From positions 1 through 60,792 of the forward strand of contig CAKTRJ010000011.1 of the NCBI GenBank assembly GCA_934597345.1: DNA of 60,792 nucleotides, written 5' to 3'. This DNA is from an uncultured Oscillospiraceae bacterium. GTDB taxonomy: Bacteria; Bacillota; Clostridia; Oscillospirales; Oscillospiraceae. Below, one piece after another: positions 17,108 through 25,936 of this stretch (position 1 is its first letter; each line of letters begins with the position of its first letter). A program made the position numbers and the translations under genes. The notes under the pieces were generated by a model. It made no database searches and was not told the origin of the DNA. It worked only from the letters and a program-made list of their open reading frames with translations.

Positions 17108-18229
17108 ATGGCCGTTATCGAATACGATGATTATAAGCAAAAGCTGCTGGCACTGGAGCCTACGCTGGGCGAGCTGGAAAAGGCGCTGGGCATCCCCAAG
17201 GCCCGGGAGGAGCTGTCCGCCCTCCAGAAGGAGACGGAGCAGGACGGCTTCTGGAACGATCTGGAGCGCAGCCAGAAGGTGAGCCAGCAGATCAAGCGTC
17301 TGGAAAACAAGATCAAGAAGCATGACCGTCTGGTCAGCGAGTGGGAGGATACCCTGACCCTGTGCGAGATGGCCCAGGAGGAGGACGACGCCTCCCAGCT
17401 GCCCGATGTAATCGACGGCTATGAAAAGCTCCAGAAGGAGATCAGCGAGCGCCGTCTGGCCGCCCTGCTCTCCGGCGAGTACGACGCCAACAACGCCATC
17501 CTCACCTTCCACGCAGGCGCCGGCGGCACCGAGGCCCAGGACTGGACGGAGATGCTGTACCGCATGTACACCCGCTGGGCCGAGCGCCACGGCTACACCT
17601 ATCAGCTGATGGACTACGAAGCCGGTGAAGAGGCGGGCATCAAGTCCGCCACCATCCTCATTGAGGGTGAGAACGCCTACGGCTATCTGAAGAGCGAGAA
17701 CGGCGTCCACCGTCTGGTGCGCGTCAGCCCCTTCGACGCCAACGCCCGCCGTCAGACCAGCTTCGCCGCCCTGGAGGTCATGCCGGAGCTGGACGACGAC
17801 AGCGAGATCGAGATCCGGCCCGAGGACATTGAGATGCAGGCCTGCCGTTCCTCCGGCGCAGGCGGCCAGCACATCAACAAGACCTCCTCCGCCGTCCGCC
17901 TGACCCACCTGCCCACCGGCATCGTGGTGTTCTGCCAGACGGAGCGCAGCCAGTTCCAGAACCGCGACAACGCCATGAAGATGCTGAAGGCCAAGCTGGC
18001 GGAGCTGAAGCTGCAGCAGCATGCCGAGAAGATCAGCGACATCAAGGGCGTGCAGATGAAGATCGAGTGGGGCAGCCAGATCCGCTCCTATGTGTTCATG
18101 CCCTACACTCTGGCCAAGGACACCCGTACCGGCTACGAAATGGGCAACATTCAGGCGGTGATGGACGGCGACATCGACGGCTTTATCAACGCCTATCTGA
18201 CCGCCGCCGCCAACGGCGAGCTGAAGTAA
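17108..18229 (+). CDS. prfB: peptide chain release factor 2, without programmed frameshift
   Basis: RF2 reads UGA and UAA stops. The tripeptide anticodon SPF is at 207-209 and the hydrolysis motif GGQ at 252-254. The protein is 373 residues, full length, and continuous in one frame. The usual autoregulatory site, an in-frame TGA at about codon 25 with a +1 shift, is absent: the region reads straight through LGELEKALGIPKARE. AAGGAG precedes the ATG. RF2 level here cannot be tuned by the classic frameshift loop. A bidirectional terminator follows. Confidence 0.95.
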   Translation: MAVIEYDDYKQKLLALEPTLGELEKALGIPKAREELSALQKETEQDGFWNDLERSQKVSQQIKRLENKIKKHDRLVSEWEDTLTLCEMAQEEDDASQLPDVIDGYEKLQKEISERRLAALLSGEYDANNAILTFHAGAGGTEAQDWTEMLYRMYTRWAERHGYTYQLMDYEAGEEAGIKSATILIEGENAYGYLKSENGVHRLVRVSPFDANARRQTSFAALEVMPELDDDSEIEIRPEDIEMQACRSSGAGGQHINKTSSAVRLTHLPTGIVVFCQTERSQFQNRDNAMKMLKAKLAELKLQQHAEKISDIKGVQMKIEWGSQIRSYVFMPYTLAKDTRTGYEMGNIQAVMDGDIDGFINAYLTAAANGELK

Positions 18230-18239
18230 AAAACCGTAT

Positions 18240-18276
18240 AAAAAATAACGCTGTGCTTTGCACAGCGTTATTTTTT
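18240..18276 (+). terminator. bidirectional terminator between prfB and the 5-FCL gene
   Basis: AAAAATAACGCTGTGC and GCACAGCGTTATTTTT form a 16-bp stem with loop TTT. Runs of A and T on both sides serve both convergent genes. The hairpin includes the last bases of the 5-FCL stop codon. Confidence 0.9.
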
Positions 18277-19108
18277 ATACCCGGTACACGTCCTTCTCCG
18301 TGACGATAAGGGCAAACCGCTTGTCGTGGGGCTCCATGGGCACCTGGTCCGACAGCAGCTTCTCCCGGCACAGCAGCGCCGCCGGGCCGTGATAGCGGTC
18401 AAAGAAGCGGTCATAGTAGCCGCCGCCCTGTCCCAGCCGGTCGCCCCGCAGGTCGCAGGAAAGGCAGGGCGTCGCCACAAAGCCGATGTCCGCCGCCGTC
18501 AGCAGCGGGCAGTCCGCCACCGGCTCCAGAATACCGTACGCACCCGGCGTCAGCTGATCCAGCGACGTTACATGGCATAGGGCCATACTGTGTTCCGCGC
18601 CGCAGCGGGGCAGACACAGCGTCTTGCCGCTGTCCAGCACGTCCCGCAGCAGTGCCATGGTGTCGATCTCCCGCTCCGTGCCCACAAAGGCGAACACCAC
18701 CTGCGCCGCCCGGTACTCCGGCAGCTCCGTCACGCGGCGGCAGATGGCCGTGGCGCTCTCGTCCCGATAGCTCTGGGGCAAAATGCGCTCCATGGTGCGC
18801 AGCTTCTTCCGCAGCGCCGCTTTCTGTTCCGCAACGGTCATTTCCCGTTCCTCCTTTGTGGCGCGCTCCGCCTTCTGGCGGCGGGCGATCTCCATTATCC
18901 GCTCATACATCTCGTCGCCCACGCACTTGCGGGCATACTGGCACCACTGCACGCAGTTGAGGGCGTCGTTATACGCCACAAAGCCGCATTTATCGCAGGT
19001 CACCTGGGTATCGGTGGAAAATATCTCGATGGTATTGCCGCACACCGGGCAGGTTTTCTCCCGGATGGTGGGGGTGCGGGGCTTTCCCTGACAGCCGTCC
19101 ATGATCAT
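18275..19108 (-). CDS. zinc-ribbon protein fused to 5-formyltetrahydrofolate cyclo-ligase
   Basis: 277 residues in two parts. Residues 1-85 are a cysteine-rich module (CPVC at 20-23, CDKC at 38-41, then C52, C56, C62) that in many Firmicutes is a separate small protein of unknown role. Residues 90-277 are a 5-formyl-THF cyclo-ligase, with RKKLRTMER near its N-terminus and the ATP/folate-site end DLRGDRLGQGGGYYDRFF. The enzyme turns 5-formyl-THF back into methenyl-THF, rescuing a storage or inhibitory folate. It is the last gene of the minus-strand one-carbon run. A strong in-frame ribosome binding site before codon 90 could also give the ligase alone. Confidence 0.85.
   Translation of the reverse strand: MIMDGCQGKPRTPTIREKTCPVCGNTIEIFSTDTQVTCDKCGFVAYNDALNCVQWCQYARKCVGDEMYERIMEIARRQKAERATKEEREMTVAEQKAALRKKLRTMERILPQSYRDESATAICRRVTELPEYRAAQVVFAFVGTEREIDTMALLRDVLDSGKTLCLPRCGAEHSMALCHVTSLDQLTPGAYGILEPVADCPLLTAADIGFVATPCLSCDLRGDRLGQGGGYYDRFFDRYHGPAALLCREKLLSDQVPMEPHDKRFALIVTEKDVYRV
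18839..18857 (-). promoter_or_regulatory. internal ribosome binding site and in-frame ATG within the zinc-ribbon::5-FCL gene
   Basis: AAAGGAGGA (18857-18849) lies seven bases before an in-frame ATG (18841-18839) that begins MTVAEQKAALRKKL, the usual N-terminus of a free 5-formyl-THF cyclo-ligase. It encodes part of the linker TKEERE in the long form. Confidence 0.65.
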
Positions 19109-19126
19109 GGTCTTGTCCTCCTTTGT

Positions 19127-19825
19127 TCAGTAGAGCAGCCGCCGTCCCGGCTCACCCGCCGGAAAGAAGTCTGTCTCCTTCACAGTATGCCCCTTTTCCA
19201 GCACCAGAAACTGCGTTTCCCACCGGCCGGACACCAGATTTTCCAGCACCCGGTTGCTGCCGGTCACATAGTCTAGGTCGCAGCGGATCAGGTCGGCGCA
19301 CTGCTGCATCTCCGCCACGAAGTCCTCGGCGTAGCAGTCGTATGCGCCGGTGTCGATCATGTCGGCGTGGTGATAGCCCTCCATGAACCCGCCGAAGATG
19401 GAGGTGCCGATCTCCATACCGTACCGGCGGCAGATCTCATCCTTGAAGGCCGCCACCGAATGCTCGCCCCGGTCGCAGTCCCGGAAGTAGATATGGCCCT
19501 CCTGCTTGGCGTCGGCGTGCAGCGTGTCGTCGGTTTGCAGCATCATGGTAACGCAGTCGTCCATTTTCGGCAGCACCGTGTGGCAGGGCAGGGTCACGCC
19601 CTCCCATACGCCGCCGCAGCTGCACACGCAGGACAGTACCGTGGTGATAGAAGCGGGCAGCTCCGCCATGGTGCGCAGCAGCGTCTCGTGCATCACGGCG
19701 GGCTCCTTGTGGTTCTCCCACGCCAGCTCCCGCACAGGAAAGTCCGTCCCCATTTTCTGCTGGGCCGCGTCCAGATGACGCCGCACCGAGGCGCAGCACA
19801 GGATCAGCGTATCGTTCTTGTCCAA
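19127..19825 (-). CDS. DUF1638 protein
   Basis: 232 residues from TTG 19825, chosen because AAAAGGAGG stands nine bases ahead; the ATG at 19861 lies in a repeat. The sequence has CVCSCGGVWEG, then GFMEGYHHADMIDTG and DYVTGSNRVLENLVSGRW, consistent with DUF1638. From memory, that family is often encoded near corrinoid methyltransferase or methanogenesis-type genes, and its biochemistry is not established. It lies between focA and the zinc-ribbon::5-FCL gene, whose start is only 18 bases beyond its stop. A role in one-carbon or corrinoid metabolism is inferred from context. Confidence 0.7.
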   Translation of the reverse strand: MDKNDTLILCCASVRRHLDAAQQKMGTDFPVRELAWENHKEPAVMHETLLRTMAELPASITTVLSCVCSCGGVWEGVTLPCHTVLPKMDDCVTMMLQTDDTLHADAKQEGHIYFRDCDRGEHSVAAFKDEICRRYGMEIGTSIFGGFMEGYHHADMIDTGAYDCYAEDFVAEMQQCADLIRCDLDYVTGSNRVLENLVSGRWETQFLVLEKGHTVKETDFFPAGEPGRRLLY

Positions 19826-19865
19826 AGGCACACGCCTCCTTTTCTCTGTAAAATACTGCAAAACC

Positions 19866-19974
19866 TGTCATTCCGAGGCAGGCGGCCGCCGTCGGGCGGC
19901 TGCCTGCCGTGGGAATCCGCTTTCCCGGGAAAACGGATTGCCGCGTCGGCCCGTTGGGCCTCCTCGCAATGACA
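19866..19974. repeat. interspersed palindromic element, family B copy 1
   Basis: The element begins TGTCATTCCGAGGC and ends CCTCGCAATGACA, near-inverted ends. Inside are two further hairpins (GGCGGCCGCC type and GGCCCGTTGGGCC) and the words GGGAATCCG and CGGATTGCC. A second copy is at 49191-49295. It fills the gap between focA and the DUF1638 gene. Confidence 0.7.
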
Positions 19975-20016
19975 AGCTTCATTTTCTGCCTGCCGCTGGG
20001 CAGGCTTATTTTATTT

Positions 20017-20835
20017 TTACTTCGCCTTCCGCAGGAAGCCGAACCACATGGTGAAGCCCACGAACAGGCCGCCCAGAATGTTGCCCAGCGTCACAGGGAT
20101 CATATTCCCGGTGAAGTAGGTGCCCCAGGTCAGGGCGTCCAGATTCAGGCCGTACTCCACAGCAGACGCCGCGTAGGCGGGTACGGTCTTGGCGAACAGG
20201 CCCATGGTGCAGTAGGTCATGTCGGCAATGGAGTGGTTGAAGCCGCAGGTGACGAAGAACATCACCGGGGCCCACGCGCCGATAAACCGGCCCATGGTAT
20301 CCTTGGCACCCAGGCTCAGCAGCACGCCGATGGTCACCAGCACGTTGCACAGAAAGCCCATGAAAAAGGCATTCTGGAAGGGCATGGTCATCTTGCCCAG
20401 CGCCACCTTCATGGCGTACACGGCCAGTGCGTTGCTTCCGGCGGACAGCCAGCCGAACTTGGCGCACAGCACCGCCACCAAAATAGAGCCGATGAAGTTG
20501 CCGATGTACACGAACAGCCAGTCCTTCAGCATGGCGGCCACGCGCACCTTCTTCTCTAGCACGCTGATGAAGATCAGCGTATTGCCGGTGAACAGTTCCG
20601 CGCCGATCAGGATCACCATGCCCAGACCGAAGGCGAACAGCAGTCCGGAGATGGCCCGGATGGTGCTGTTGTTGTCCAGGCCATAGCTGGCCATGTTGGT
20701 CACGCAGGAGGGGAAGGCGATCAGCATACCGGCCAGCACGCCCAGCAGCAGCATTTTGCTGACGGGCAGGCTGCTCTTCTTTACGCCGGCCTCGGCGTAG
20801 TTGGCCGCGATCTCGGCAGGAGCAAACAGATTCAT
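20017..20835 (-). CDS. focA: formate/nitrite transporter family channel
   Basis: 272 residues, about six membrane segments, FNT family. GFNHSIADM holds the pore histidine equivalent to FocA GFEHVVANM, and the AELFTGN and TGNMIPVTLGN motifs are present. These pentamers move formate or related monovalent anions across the inner membrane. Placed 12 bases after folD in a one-carbon operon, it most likely imports formate for Fhs or vents excess formate. No nitrite or hydrosulfide genes are near. Confidence 0.88.
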   Translation of the reverse strand: MNLFAPAEIAANYAEAGVKKSSLPVSKMLLLGVLAGMLIAFPSCVTNMASYGLDNNSTIRAISGLLFAFGLGMVILIGAELFTGNTLIFISVLEKKVRVAAMLKDWLFVYIGNFIGSILVAVLCAKFGWLSAGSNALAVYAMKVALGKMTMPFQNAFFMGFLCNVLVTIGVLLSLGAKDTMGRFIGAWAPVMFFVTCGFNHSIADMTYCTMGLFAKTVPAYAASAVEYGLNLDALTWGTYFTGNMIPVTLGNILGGLFVGFTMWFGFLRKAK

Positions 20836-20847
20836 GGTCAGCCCTCC

Positions 20848-21726
20848 TTACGCCAGCGTGCGCTCGGCGGCCTCCACCACATGACCGATCAGCACGGAGG
20901 TGGTCACAGCGCCCACGCCGCCGGGCACAGGGGTGATGGCCTCGACGATAGGCTCAACCTCGGCGAACACGGCGTCGCCCGCCATGCCGCCCTTGCCCTT
21001 GGAGGTCACCTTGTCGGGATCCCAGTTCATGGACACGTCAATGACGATCTGGCCGGGACGGACATAATCCTTGGTCAGGCTCTTCAGCACGCCTGCGGCA
21101 GACACCAGGATGTCAGCCTCGCGGGCCACTTCCTCCACGTTCCTGGTCTTGGTGTGGCACACGGTAACGGTGGCGTTCTTGCCCAGCAGCATCATGGCGG
21201 CGGGCTTGCCCACCACCAGAGAGCGGCCGATCACAACGGCCTTCTTGCCAGTGCAGTCGATGCCGTAGTAGTCCAGGATCTCCATGCAGGCCTGGGGGGT
21301 GCAGGGCGCGAAGCCCAGCTTCTTGCCCATGAACACACCGGCGTTGGACAGGTCAGTCATGGAGTCGATATCCTTGCAGGCGGCCAAATGGTTGCAGATC
21401 TCGTCCTGATCCGCCTTCAGGTGCTTGGGCAGGGGGCGGAACAGCAGGCAGCCGTGGATGCTGTCGTCGGCGTTGATGGCCTCGATTTGGGCGATCAGCG
21501 CCTCCTTGGTCACATCCTCCGGCAGCAGGAACTTCACCACGTCCACGCCGATCAGCTCGGCACGGGAGGTTGCGCCCTTCTCATAGGACAGGTCGGAGGG
21601 ATTCTCGCCGCAGCGGATGATGGCCAGCTTCGGCATGACACCCTTTTCCTTCAGCGCCGCCACGCGCTGCTGCAGCTTCTCGTTCATGGCGGCGGTCACT
21701 TCTTTACCCAGTAATTGCTTTGCCAT
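20848..21726 (-). CDS. folD: methylenetetrahydrofolate dehydrogenase (FolD), probably without cyclohydrolase activity
   Basis: 292 residues, FolD fold. The NAD(P)-site signatures are present (VVIGRSLVVGKPAAMMLL and the C-terminal PVPGGVGAVTTSVL). In bifunctional enzymes the cyclohydrolase site is Tyr-x-x-x-Lys, a Gln in VQLPLP, and an Asp. Here Y48 is kept but the lysine position is A52, and the glutamine position is F in LLFRPLP; the Asp of KDID is kept. Loss of that Lys is known to abolish cyclohydrolase activity in the human enzyme while sparing the dehydrogenase. A dedicated cyclohydrolase (fchA) is encoded 14 bases upstream, which fits a division of labour. Confidence 0.88.
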   Translation of the reverse strand: MAKQLLGKEVTAAMNEKLQQRVAALKEKGVMPKLAIIRCGENPSDLSYEKGATSRAELIGVDVVKFLLPEDVTKEALIAQIEAINADDSIHGCLLFRPLPKHLKADQDEICNHLAACKDIDSMTDLSNAGVFMGKKLGFAPCTPQACMEILDYYGIDCTGKKAVVIGRSLVVGKPAAMMLLGKNATVTVCHTKTRNVEEVAREADILVSAAGVLKSLTKDYVRPGQIVIDVSMNWDPDKVTSKGKGGMAGDAVFAEVEPIVEAITPVPGGVGAVTTSVLIGHVVEAAERTLA

Positions 21727-21740
21727 ATTCTTTTCCTCCC

Positions 21741-22361
21741 TTATTTGAAGAAACCGACCTTGACGGTCTCAAAAATGCCGTCGGCCTTCTTGCCGTACAC
21801 GTCCAGCATGGTCAGGCACTTGGCGTTCATCTCCTCCGCCACCTCGCGGTTGAGCAGGGTCTTGGTGTTGATGAACACGTTCAGGGACGCCGCCTGCAAT
21901 GCCGCCTTCACGATGGTAGCGCCGCAGCCCGCGTCAGACACCGCCAGACGGGAGCCCTTCTCAGCGAACACGGCGATGGCGTCGATGGCCTCGCAGCACA
22001 GCTCCATGATGTGCATGGGCACCTGGCATGCGGTGATGGTGGCCTCCTCCATGATGCGGGGCCGGTCGGGGTCGTCCTTGGGGATGCCGTAGGCGTTGGC
22101 CAGAGGGATAAAGCCCTCGGCGTCAGCAGGCACCTGATCCAGCAGCTCGGTCTGGAGGGCGTCGCACTTCTTCTGCAGGGCGATGATCTCCGCCTCCACG
22201 TCGGCGTACTTCTTCTTGCCCACGGTCAGGGAGCCGACCATGTTGCCCAGGGCGGTGCCGATGGCGGCCACCAGCGCGGACGCGCCGCCGCCGCCGGGAG
22301 CAGGCTCGTTGGAAGCCAGAACCGTGACAAATTCACGGCAGGACTTGGTGGTATAATCCAT
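21741..22361 (-). CDS. fchA: methenyltetrahydrofolate cyclohydrolase (FchA)
   Basis: 206 residues of the cyclodeaminase/cyclohydrolase helical family. PAPGGGGASALVAAIGTAL near the N-terminus is the folate-site signature, and TVGKKKY follows. FchA converts 10-formyl-THF to methenyl-THF in acetogens and purine fermenters. It precedes folD directly and follows fhs after a hairpin gap of 113 bases. GGAGAGAAC stands ahead of the ATG. Length is standard for the family. Confidence 0.92.
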   Translation of the reverse strand: MDYTTKSCREFVTVLASNEPAPGGGGASALVAAIGTALGNMVGSLTVGKKKYADVEAEIIALQKKCDALQTELLDQVPADAEGFIPLANAYGIPKDDPDRPRIMEEATITACQVPMHIMELCCEAIDAIAVFAEKGSRLAVSDAGCGATIVKAALQAASLNVFINTKTLLNREVAEEMNAKCLTMLDVYGKKADGIFETVKVGFFK

Positions 22362-22404
22362 AGTTCTCTCCTCGTTGTTTTCAGTGGAAAATTTAATTGC
22401 TCAT

Positions 22405-22442
22405 CAGAAAAGCTCCGGCGGCTTGAAGCCGCCGGAGCTTTC
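22405..22442 (-). terminator. intrinsic terminator or attenuator between fhs and fchA
   Basis: AAAGCTCCGGCGGC pairs with GCCGCCGGAGCTTT around loop TTGA; on the minus strand TTTTCTG follows. It should reduce read-through from fhs into fchA-folD-focA, so those genes either receive partial read-through or have their own promoter in 22362-22404. Confidence 0.75.
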
Positions 22443-22474
22443 GTAAAATAGCCTCGCAGAGTTCACGTCCGCTC

Positions 22475-24283
22475 TTAGAACAGGCCGCTGACCTTGCCGG
22501 TCTCGGTGTCCACGTCGATGCGGCGATAGGCGGGGTTGGCCGCGGTGCCGGGCATCATGGAGATGGTACCGGCCATGGGGCACAGGAACTTGGCGCCGCC
22601 ATACTCCAGAATGTCACGGACAGCCAGACGCCAGCCGGTGGGCACACCCTTCTTGGTGGGATCGTCGGACAGGGACAGATGGGTCTTGACCATCATGGTG
22701 CAGTAATCGGCATACTTGGGATCGCTCTCGAAGCGCTTGGCCTTCTCCACCGCCAGAGGCGCCCAATCCACACCGTCAGCGCCGTAGACCTCCTTGGCGA
22801 TCAGCTCAACGCGCTGACGCAGAGGCATATCCAGATCGTACAGGAACTTGACGTTCACGGGCTCCTCGCAGGCCTCCACAACGGTCTTGGCCAGCTCGAT
22901 GGCACCCTCGCCGCCGAAGCGCCAATGGTTGGACTCGGCGCAGCGGATGCCGCGCTCCTGGCACAGCTTCTTCAGCAGAGCGATCTCGGCGTCGGTATCG
23001 GTATAGAAGCGGTTGATGCAGACCACGGGGTTGATGCCGGACTTCTTGATGGTGTTCACATGATGGAACAGGTTGCAGGTACCCTTCTCCAGCAGCTCCA
23101 GATTCTCTTCGGTGTACTCCTTGGCCAGAGGTGCGCCGGGGGTGACCTTCGGGCCGCCGCCATGCATCTTCAGGGCGCGGACGGTGGCCACCAGCACGGA
23201 CACGTTGGGGGTCAGGCCGCTGAGACGGGTCTTGACGTTCCAGAACTTCTCGAAGCCTATGTCGGCGGCGAAGCCGGACTCGGTAACATGATAGTCGAAC
23301 AGCTTCAGGGCCAGACGGTCAGCGATGACGGAGGACTGGCCGATGGCAATGTTGGCGAAGGGACCGGCGTGGACCAGAACGGGCTGGTGCTCCACGGAGT
23401 AGCACATGGTGGGGTTGATAGTGTTGCGCATCCAGGCGGTCATAGCGCCGGCAACCTCCAGATCCTCGCAGGTGACGGGCTCACCGCTGCGGGAGTAAGC
23501 CACAACGATCTTGCCGATACGCTCGCGCAGATCCTTCAGATCGCGGGCCACAGCCAGAATGGCCATCAGCTCGGAGCCGACGGCGATGCCGAACTTGGAC
23601 TCCATCATGAAGCCGTCCAGACGGCCGCCGATGCCGATGATGATGTTGCGCAGGCCCTGGGCACAGAAGTCCATGACCCAGCCCATCTCAATGCGCTTGG
23701 GATCGATATCCAGACGCTTCAGACCCTTGGCGGCCAGCCACTCGTCGTTGTTGTTGCGCTCGTGCTGCATACGGGCGTTCAGGGCCACCATGGCCAGGTT
23801 GTGGGCGTTCATGATGTCGTTGATGTCGCCGGTCAGGCCCAGAGAGAACTCGGTCATGGGCATCAGCAGGGCGTTGCCGCCGCCGGCAGCGGTACCCTTG
23901 ACGTTCATGGTGGGGCCGCCGGAGGGCTGACGCAGGGCGCCGCCCACGTTCAGGCCCAGCTTGCCCAGACCCTCGATCAGGCCCAGGGACACGGTGGACT
24001 TACCCTCACCGAAGGGAGTGGGGGTGATGGCGGTGACTTCGATGAACTTGCCGTCGGGCTTATCCTTCAGGCGGTTCATGACCTTGATGAAGTCGATCTT
24101 AGGGGTCTTGCCGTAGGGGATGATCTCCTCGGGCAGCAGACCCAGCTTCTCGCGGAAATATTCCACAGGGGGAAGTGCCTTTTCCGCCTCCTCGGCGATC
24201 TGCCAATCCTTATAGATGGTAGGATCCAGCGTCACGTGGCCGTTGGCGTCAACATACTTGCCGTCTTTGAATTCGATTGCCAT
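22475..24283 (-). CDS. fhs: formate-tetrahydrofolate ligase
   Basis: 602 residues from ATG 24283, chosen for AAGGAGG seven bases ahead; the frame runs back 150 bases without support. It ligates formate to THF with ATP, the entry of the Wood-Ljungdahl methyl branch. The nucleotide loop [11 protein letters not shown] is at 87-97. [21 protein letters not shown] and [13 protein letters not shown] are family signatures. It is longer than the roughly 557-residue Moorella-type enzyme, with an N-terminal extension of about 30 residues and extra sequence in loops. It is the last gene before a terminator in the acs/met run. Confidence 0.95.
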   Translation of the reverse strand: MAIEFKDGKYVDANGHVTLDPTIYKDWQIAEEAEKALPPVEYFREKLGLLPEEIIPYGKTPKIDFIKVMNRLKDKPDGKFIEVTAITPTPFGEGKSTVSLGLIEGLGKLGLNVGGALRQPSGGPTMNVKGTAAGGGNALLMPMTEFSLGLTGDINDIMNAHNLAMVALNARMQHERNNNDEWLAAKGLKRLDIDPKRIEMGWVMDFCAQGLRNIIIGIGGRLDGFMMESKFGIAVGSELMAILAVARDLKDLRERIGKIVVAYSRSGEPVTCEDLEVAGAMTAWMRNTINPTMCYSVEHQPVLVHAGPFANIAIGQSSVIADRLALKLFDYHVTESGFAADIGFEKFWNVKTRLSGLTPNVSVLVATVRALKMHGGGPKVTPGAPLAKEYTEENLELLEKGTCNLFHHVNTIKKSGINPVVCINRFYTDTDAEIALLKKLCQERGIRCAESNHWRFGGEGAIELAKTVVEACEEPVNVKFLYDLDMPLRQRVELIAKEVYGADGVDWAPLAVEKAKRFESDPKYADYCTMMVKTHLSLSDDPTKKGVPTGWRLAVRDILEYGGAKFLCPMAGTISMMPGTAANPAYRRIDVDTETGKVSGLF

Positions 24284-24362
24284 GGGGTTATCCTCCTTGT
24301 TATCCTCAGGTCGTCCCTGAATAATGAATGAATGTATCCTGCGGCGCCCTGTGCGCCGGAGT

Positions 24363-25304
24363 TTACTGGGTGATCTGGGCGCTGCGGCGCACCACCTCGG
24401 TGGCCTTGTCCCGCAGCATCTGCTGGCGGACAACGGTCAGGAAGCCGTTGTCGAAATAGGGCTTGAGATCCTCCGCGCTCATATGGTTGTCGGCGCAGAT
24501 CCGCTCGATGGCGGCGTTCATCTCCTCGTCGGTGACGGTCAGGTTCTCCAGCTGGGCGATCTTCTCCACTGCCTTCTGGGTACGGAAGGCCTCCAGCGCG
24601 TCGGGACGCATATCCTCCCGCAGCTTCTTCTCGTCGCTGCCGGTGAACTGGCAATAGGCCTCCAGCGTCAGGCCCTTCTGGGCCAGCTGGGCGGCCAGCG
24701 TCTCCATCTGGGCCTCCACCATGCGATCCAGCTCCTCGTCAGAGGGCTGCTCCTCCACGGTGGCGGCGGCCTGATGCATCAGCTGCCAGCGCAGTTCCTG
24801 CTCGGCCCGCTCGTTATAGTAGTCCTGAAGCGCCTTGCCCATGTTCTCCCGCATCTGCTCCATGGTGTCGCACTGGCCGATCTCTTTGGCGAAGGTATCG
24901 TCCATCTCATAGGCGCCATGAGTGCGGATCTCATGAACGTGGCAGCGGAACTCGGCGGGCTTTCCCGCCAGCTCCGGGGCGTGATACTCGGTGGGGAACG
25001 TGACGGTGACGGTCACATCGTCGCCGATGTTGGCGCCCACCAGCTGCTCCTCGAAGCCGGGGATGAACATGCCGCTGCCCAGGGTCAGGGTCTGCTTTTC
25101 GGCGGTGCCGCCGGGGAACTGGACGCCCTCGGAAAATCCGGCGTAGTCCAGCACCAGCTCGTCGCCCAGCGCCGCGGCGCGGCCGGTGACGGGGATAATG
25201 CGGGGATTGGCCTGCAAAAGCCGCTGCAGCTGGCGGTCGATATCCTCAGCCGTCACATCCACATGCTCCAGCTTGCCCTGCAGGTTCAGATAGGTAAAAC
25301 TCAT
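24363..25304 (-). CDS. trigger-factor-like chaperone lacking the ribosome-binding domain
   Basis: 313 residues. Residues about 45-130 form an FKBP-type peptidyl-prolyl isomerase domain ([27 protein letters not shown]). Residues 140-313 look like the helical C-terminal chaperone arms of trigger factor. True trigger factor (about 430 residues) starts with a ribosome-docking domain carrying a GFRxGK signature; that domain is absent here. The gene lies between DUF3786 and fhs in the acetogenesis operon. A plausible role is folding or metallocentre assembly of the very abundant CODH/ACS proteins, which is inference. The start at 25304 lies five bases beyond the stop of the DUF3786 gene. Confidence 0.8.
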   Translation of the reverse strand: MSFTYLNLQGKLEHVDVTAEDIDRQLQRLLQANPRIIPVTGRAAALGDELVLDYAGFSEGVQFPGGTAEKQTLTLGSGMFIPGFEEQLVGANIGDDVTVTVTFPTEYHAPELAGKPAEFRCHVHEIRTHGAYEMDDTFAKEIGQCDTMEQMRENMGKALQDYYNERAEQELRWQLMHQAAATVEEQPSDEELDRMVEAQMETLAAQLAQKGLTLEAYCQFTGSDEKKLREDMRPDALEAFRTQKAVEKIAQLENLTVTDEEMNAAIERICADNHMSAEDLKPYFDNGFLTVVRQQMLRDKATEVVRRSAQITQ

Positions 25305-25309
25305 GCTAT

Positions 25310-25933
25310 TTATTTCCTTTTCATCTCTTGTCGGATGGCGGAGATCAGAATATCTCCCGCCACCACGCGATCCTCCGCCGAAAAGCCGGAGGCAAAATTG
25401 TCGGAATACAGGATCTGGCTGGAGGGCGGGAATTCATCGTCCCCGGCGTAGATCATGATCTGCATCCGGTAGCCCCCCAGAAAGCCGAAGCCATAGCCCG
25501 CGTCGCCGTGGGACAGCTTTTCGCCGCCCATCCGCTGGCAGGCGGCGGCGAAATTGGCCACCTGGGTGCCGAAGGTGAAGGCCGCCCGTGTCAGGCAGCG
25601 GCCCGTATAGGGCGTAATGTACAGCTCGCCCCAGGGCATCTCCCGGAAGGTCTTATAGCCCAGCGCCAGCGCCGCCTGCCGTCCCTCCAGCAGATACCGC
25701 AGCAAAAAGGTCTGGCAGGGCAGGTTCGTCAACGCGAAGGCATCCTCCCGATCCGCCGTGATGGCGTATTCCGGCCACGCGATGCGGTAGGTGCTGTTCA
25801 GCAGCTGCACCGTAAAGCAGCCGTCCTCGAAGGGCACGCCGCAGCGCTTTGCCGTCTCCCGGGGGTCAAGCTTCTCAAAAAGTGCCAGATAGTGGGAAAA
25901 CGGCACTTCTTCCTTGTTGTTTTGTATCTCCAT
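25310..25933 (-). CDS. DUF3786 protein
   Basis: 207 residues, soluble. The pattern HYLALFEKLDPRETAKRCGV, then LPCQTFLLRYLL, GYKTFREMPWGELY and a C-terminal FPPSSQILYSDNFASGFSAED matches the DUF3786 family. From memory, this family accompanies CODH/ACS genes in acetogens and other Wood-Ljungdahl organisms; its function is unknown. The gene starts three bases after the acsV stop, so it is translated from the same message. It is probably a cofactor or assembly helper. Confidence 0.75.
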   Translation of the reverse strand: MEIQNNKEEVPFSHYLALFEKLDPRETAKRCGVPFEDGCFTVQLLNSTYRIAWPEYAITADREDAFALTNLPCQTFLLRYLLEGRQAALALGYKTFREMPWGELYITPYTGRCLTRAAFTFGTQVANFAAACQRMGGEKLSHGDAGYGFGFLGGYRMQIMIYAGDDEFPPSSQILYSDNFASGFSAEDRVVAGDILISAIRQEMKRK

Positions 25934-25936
25934 CGG

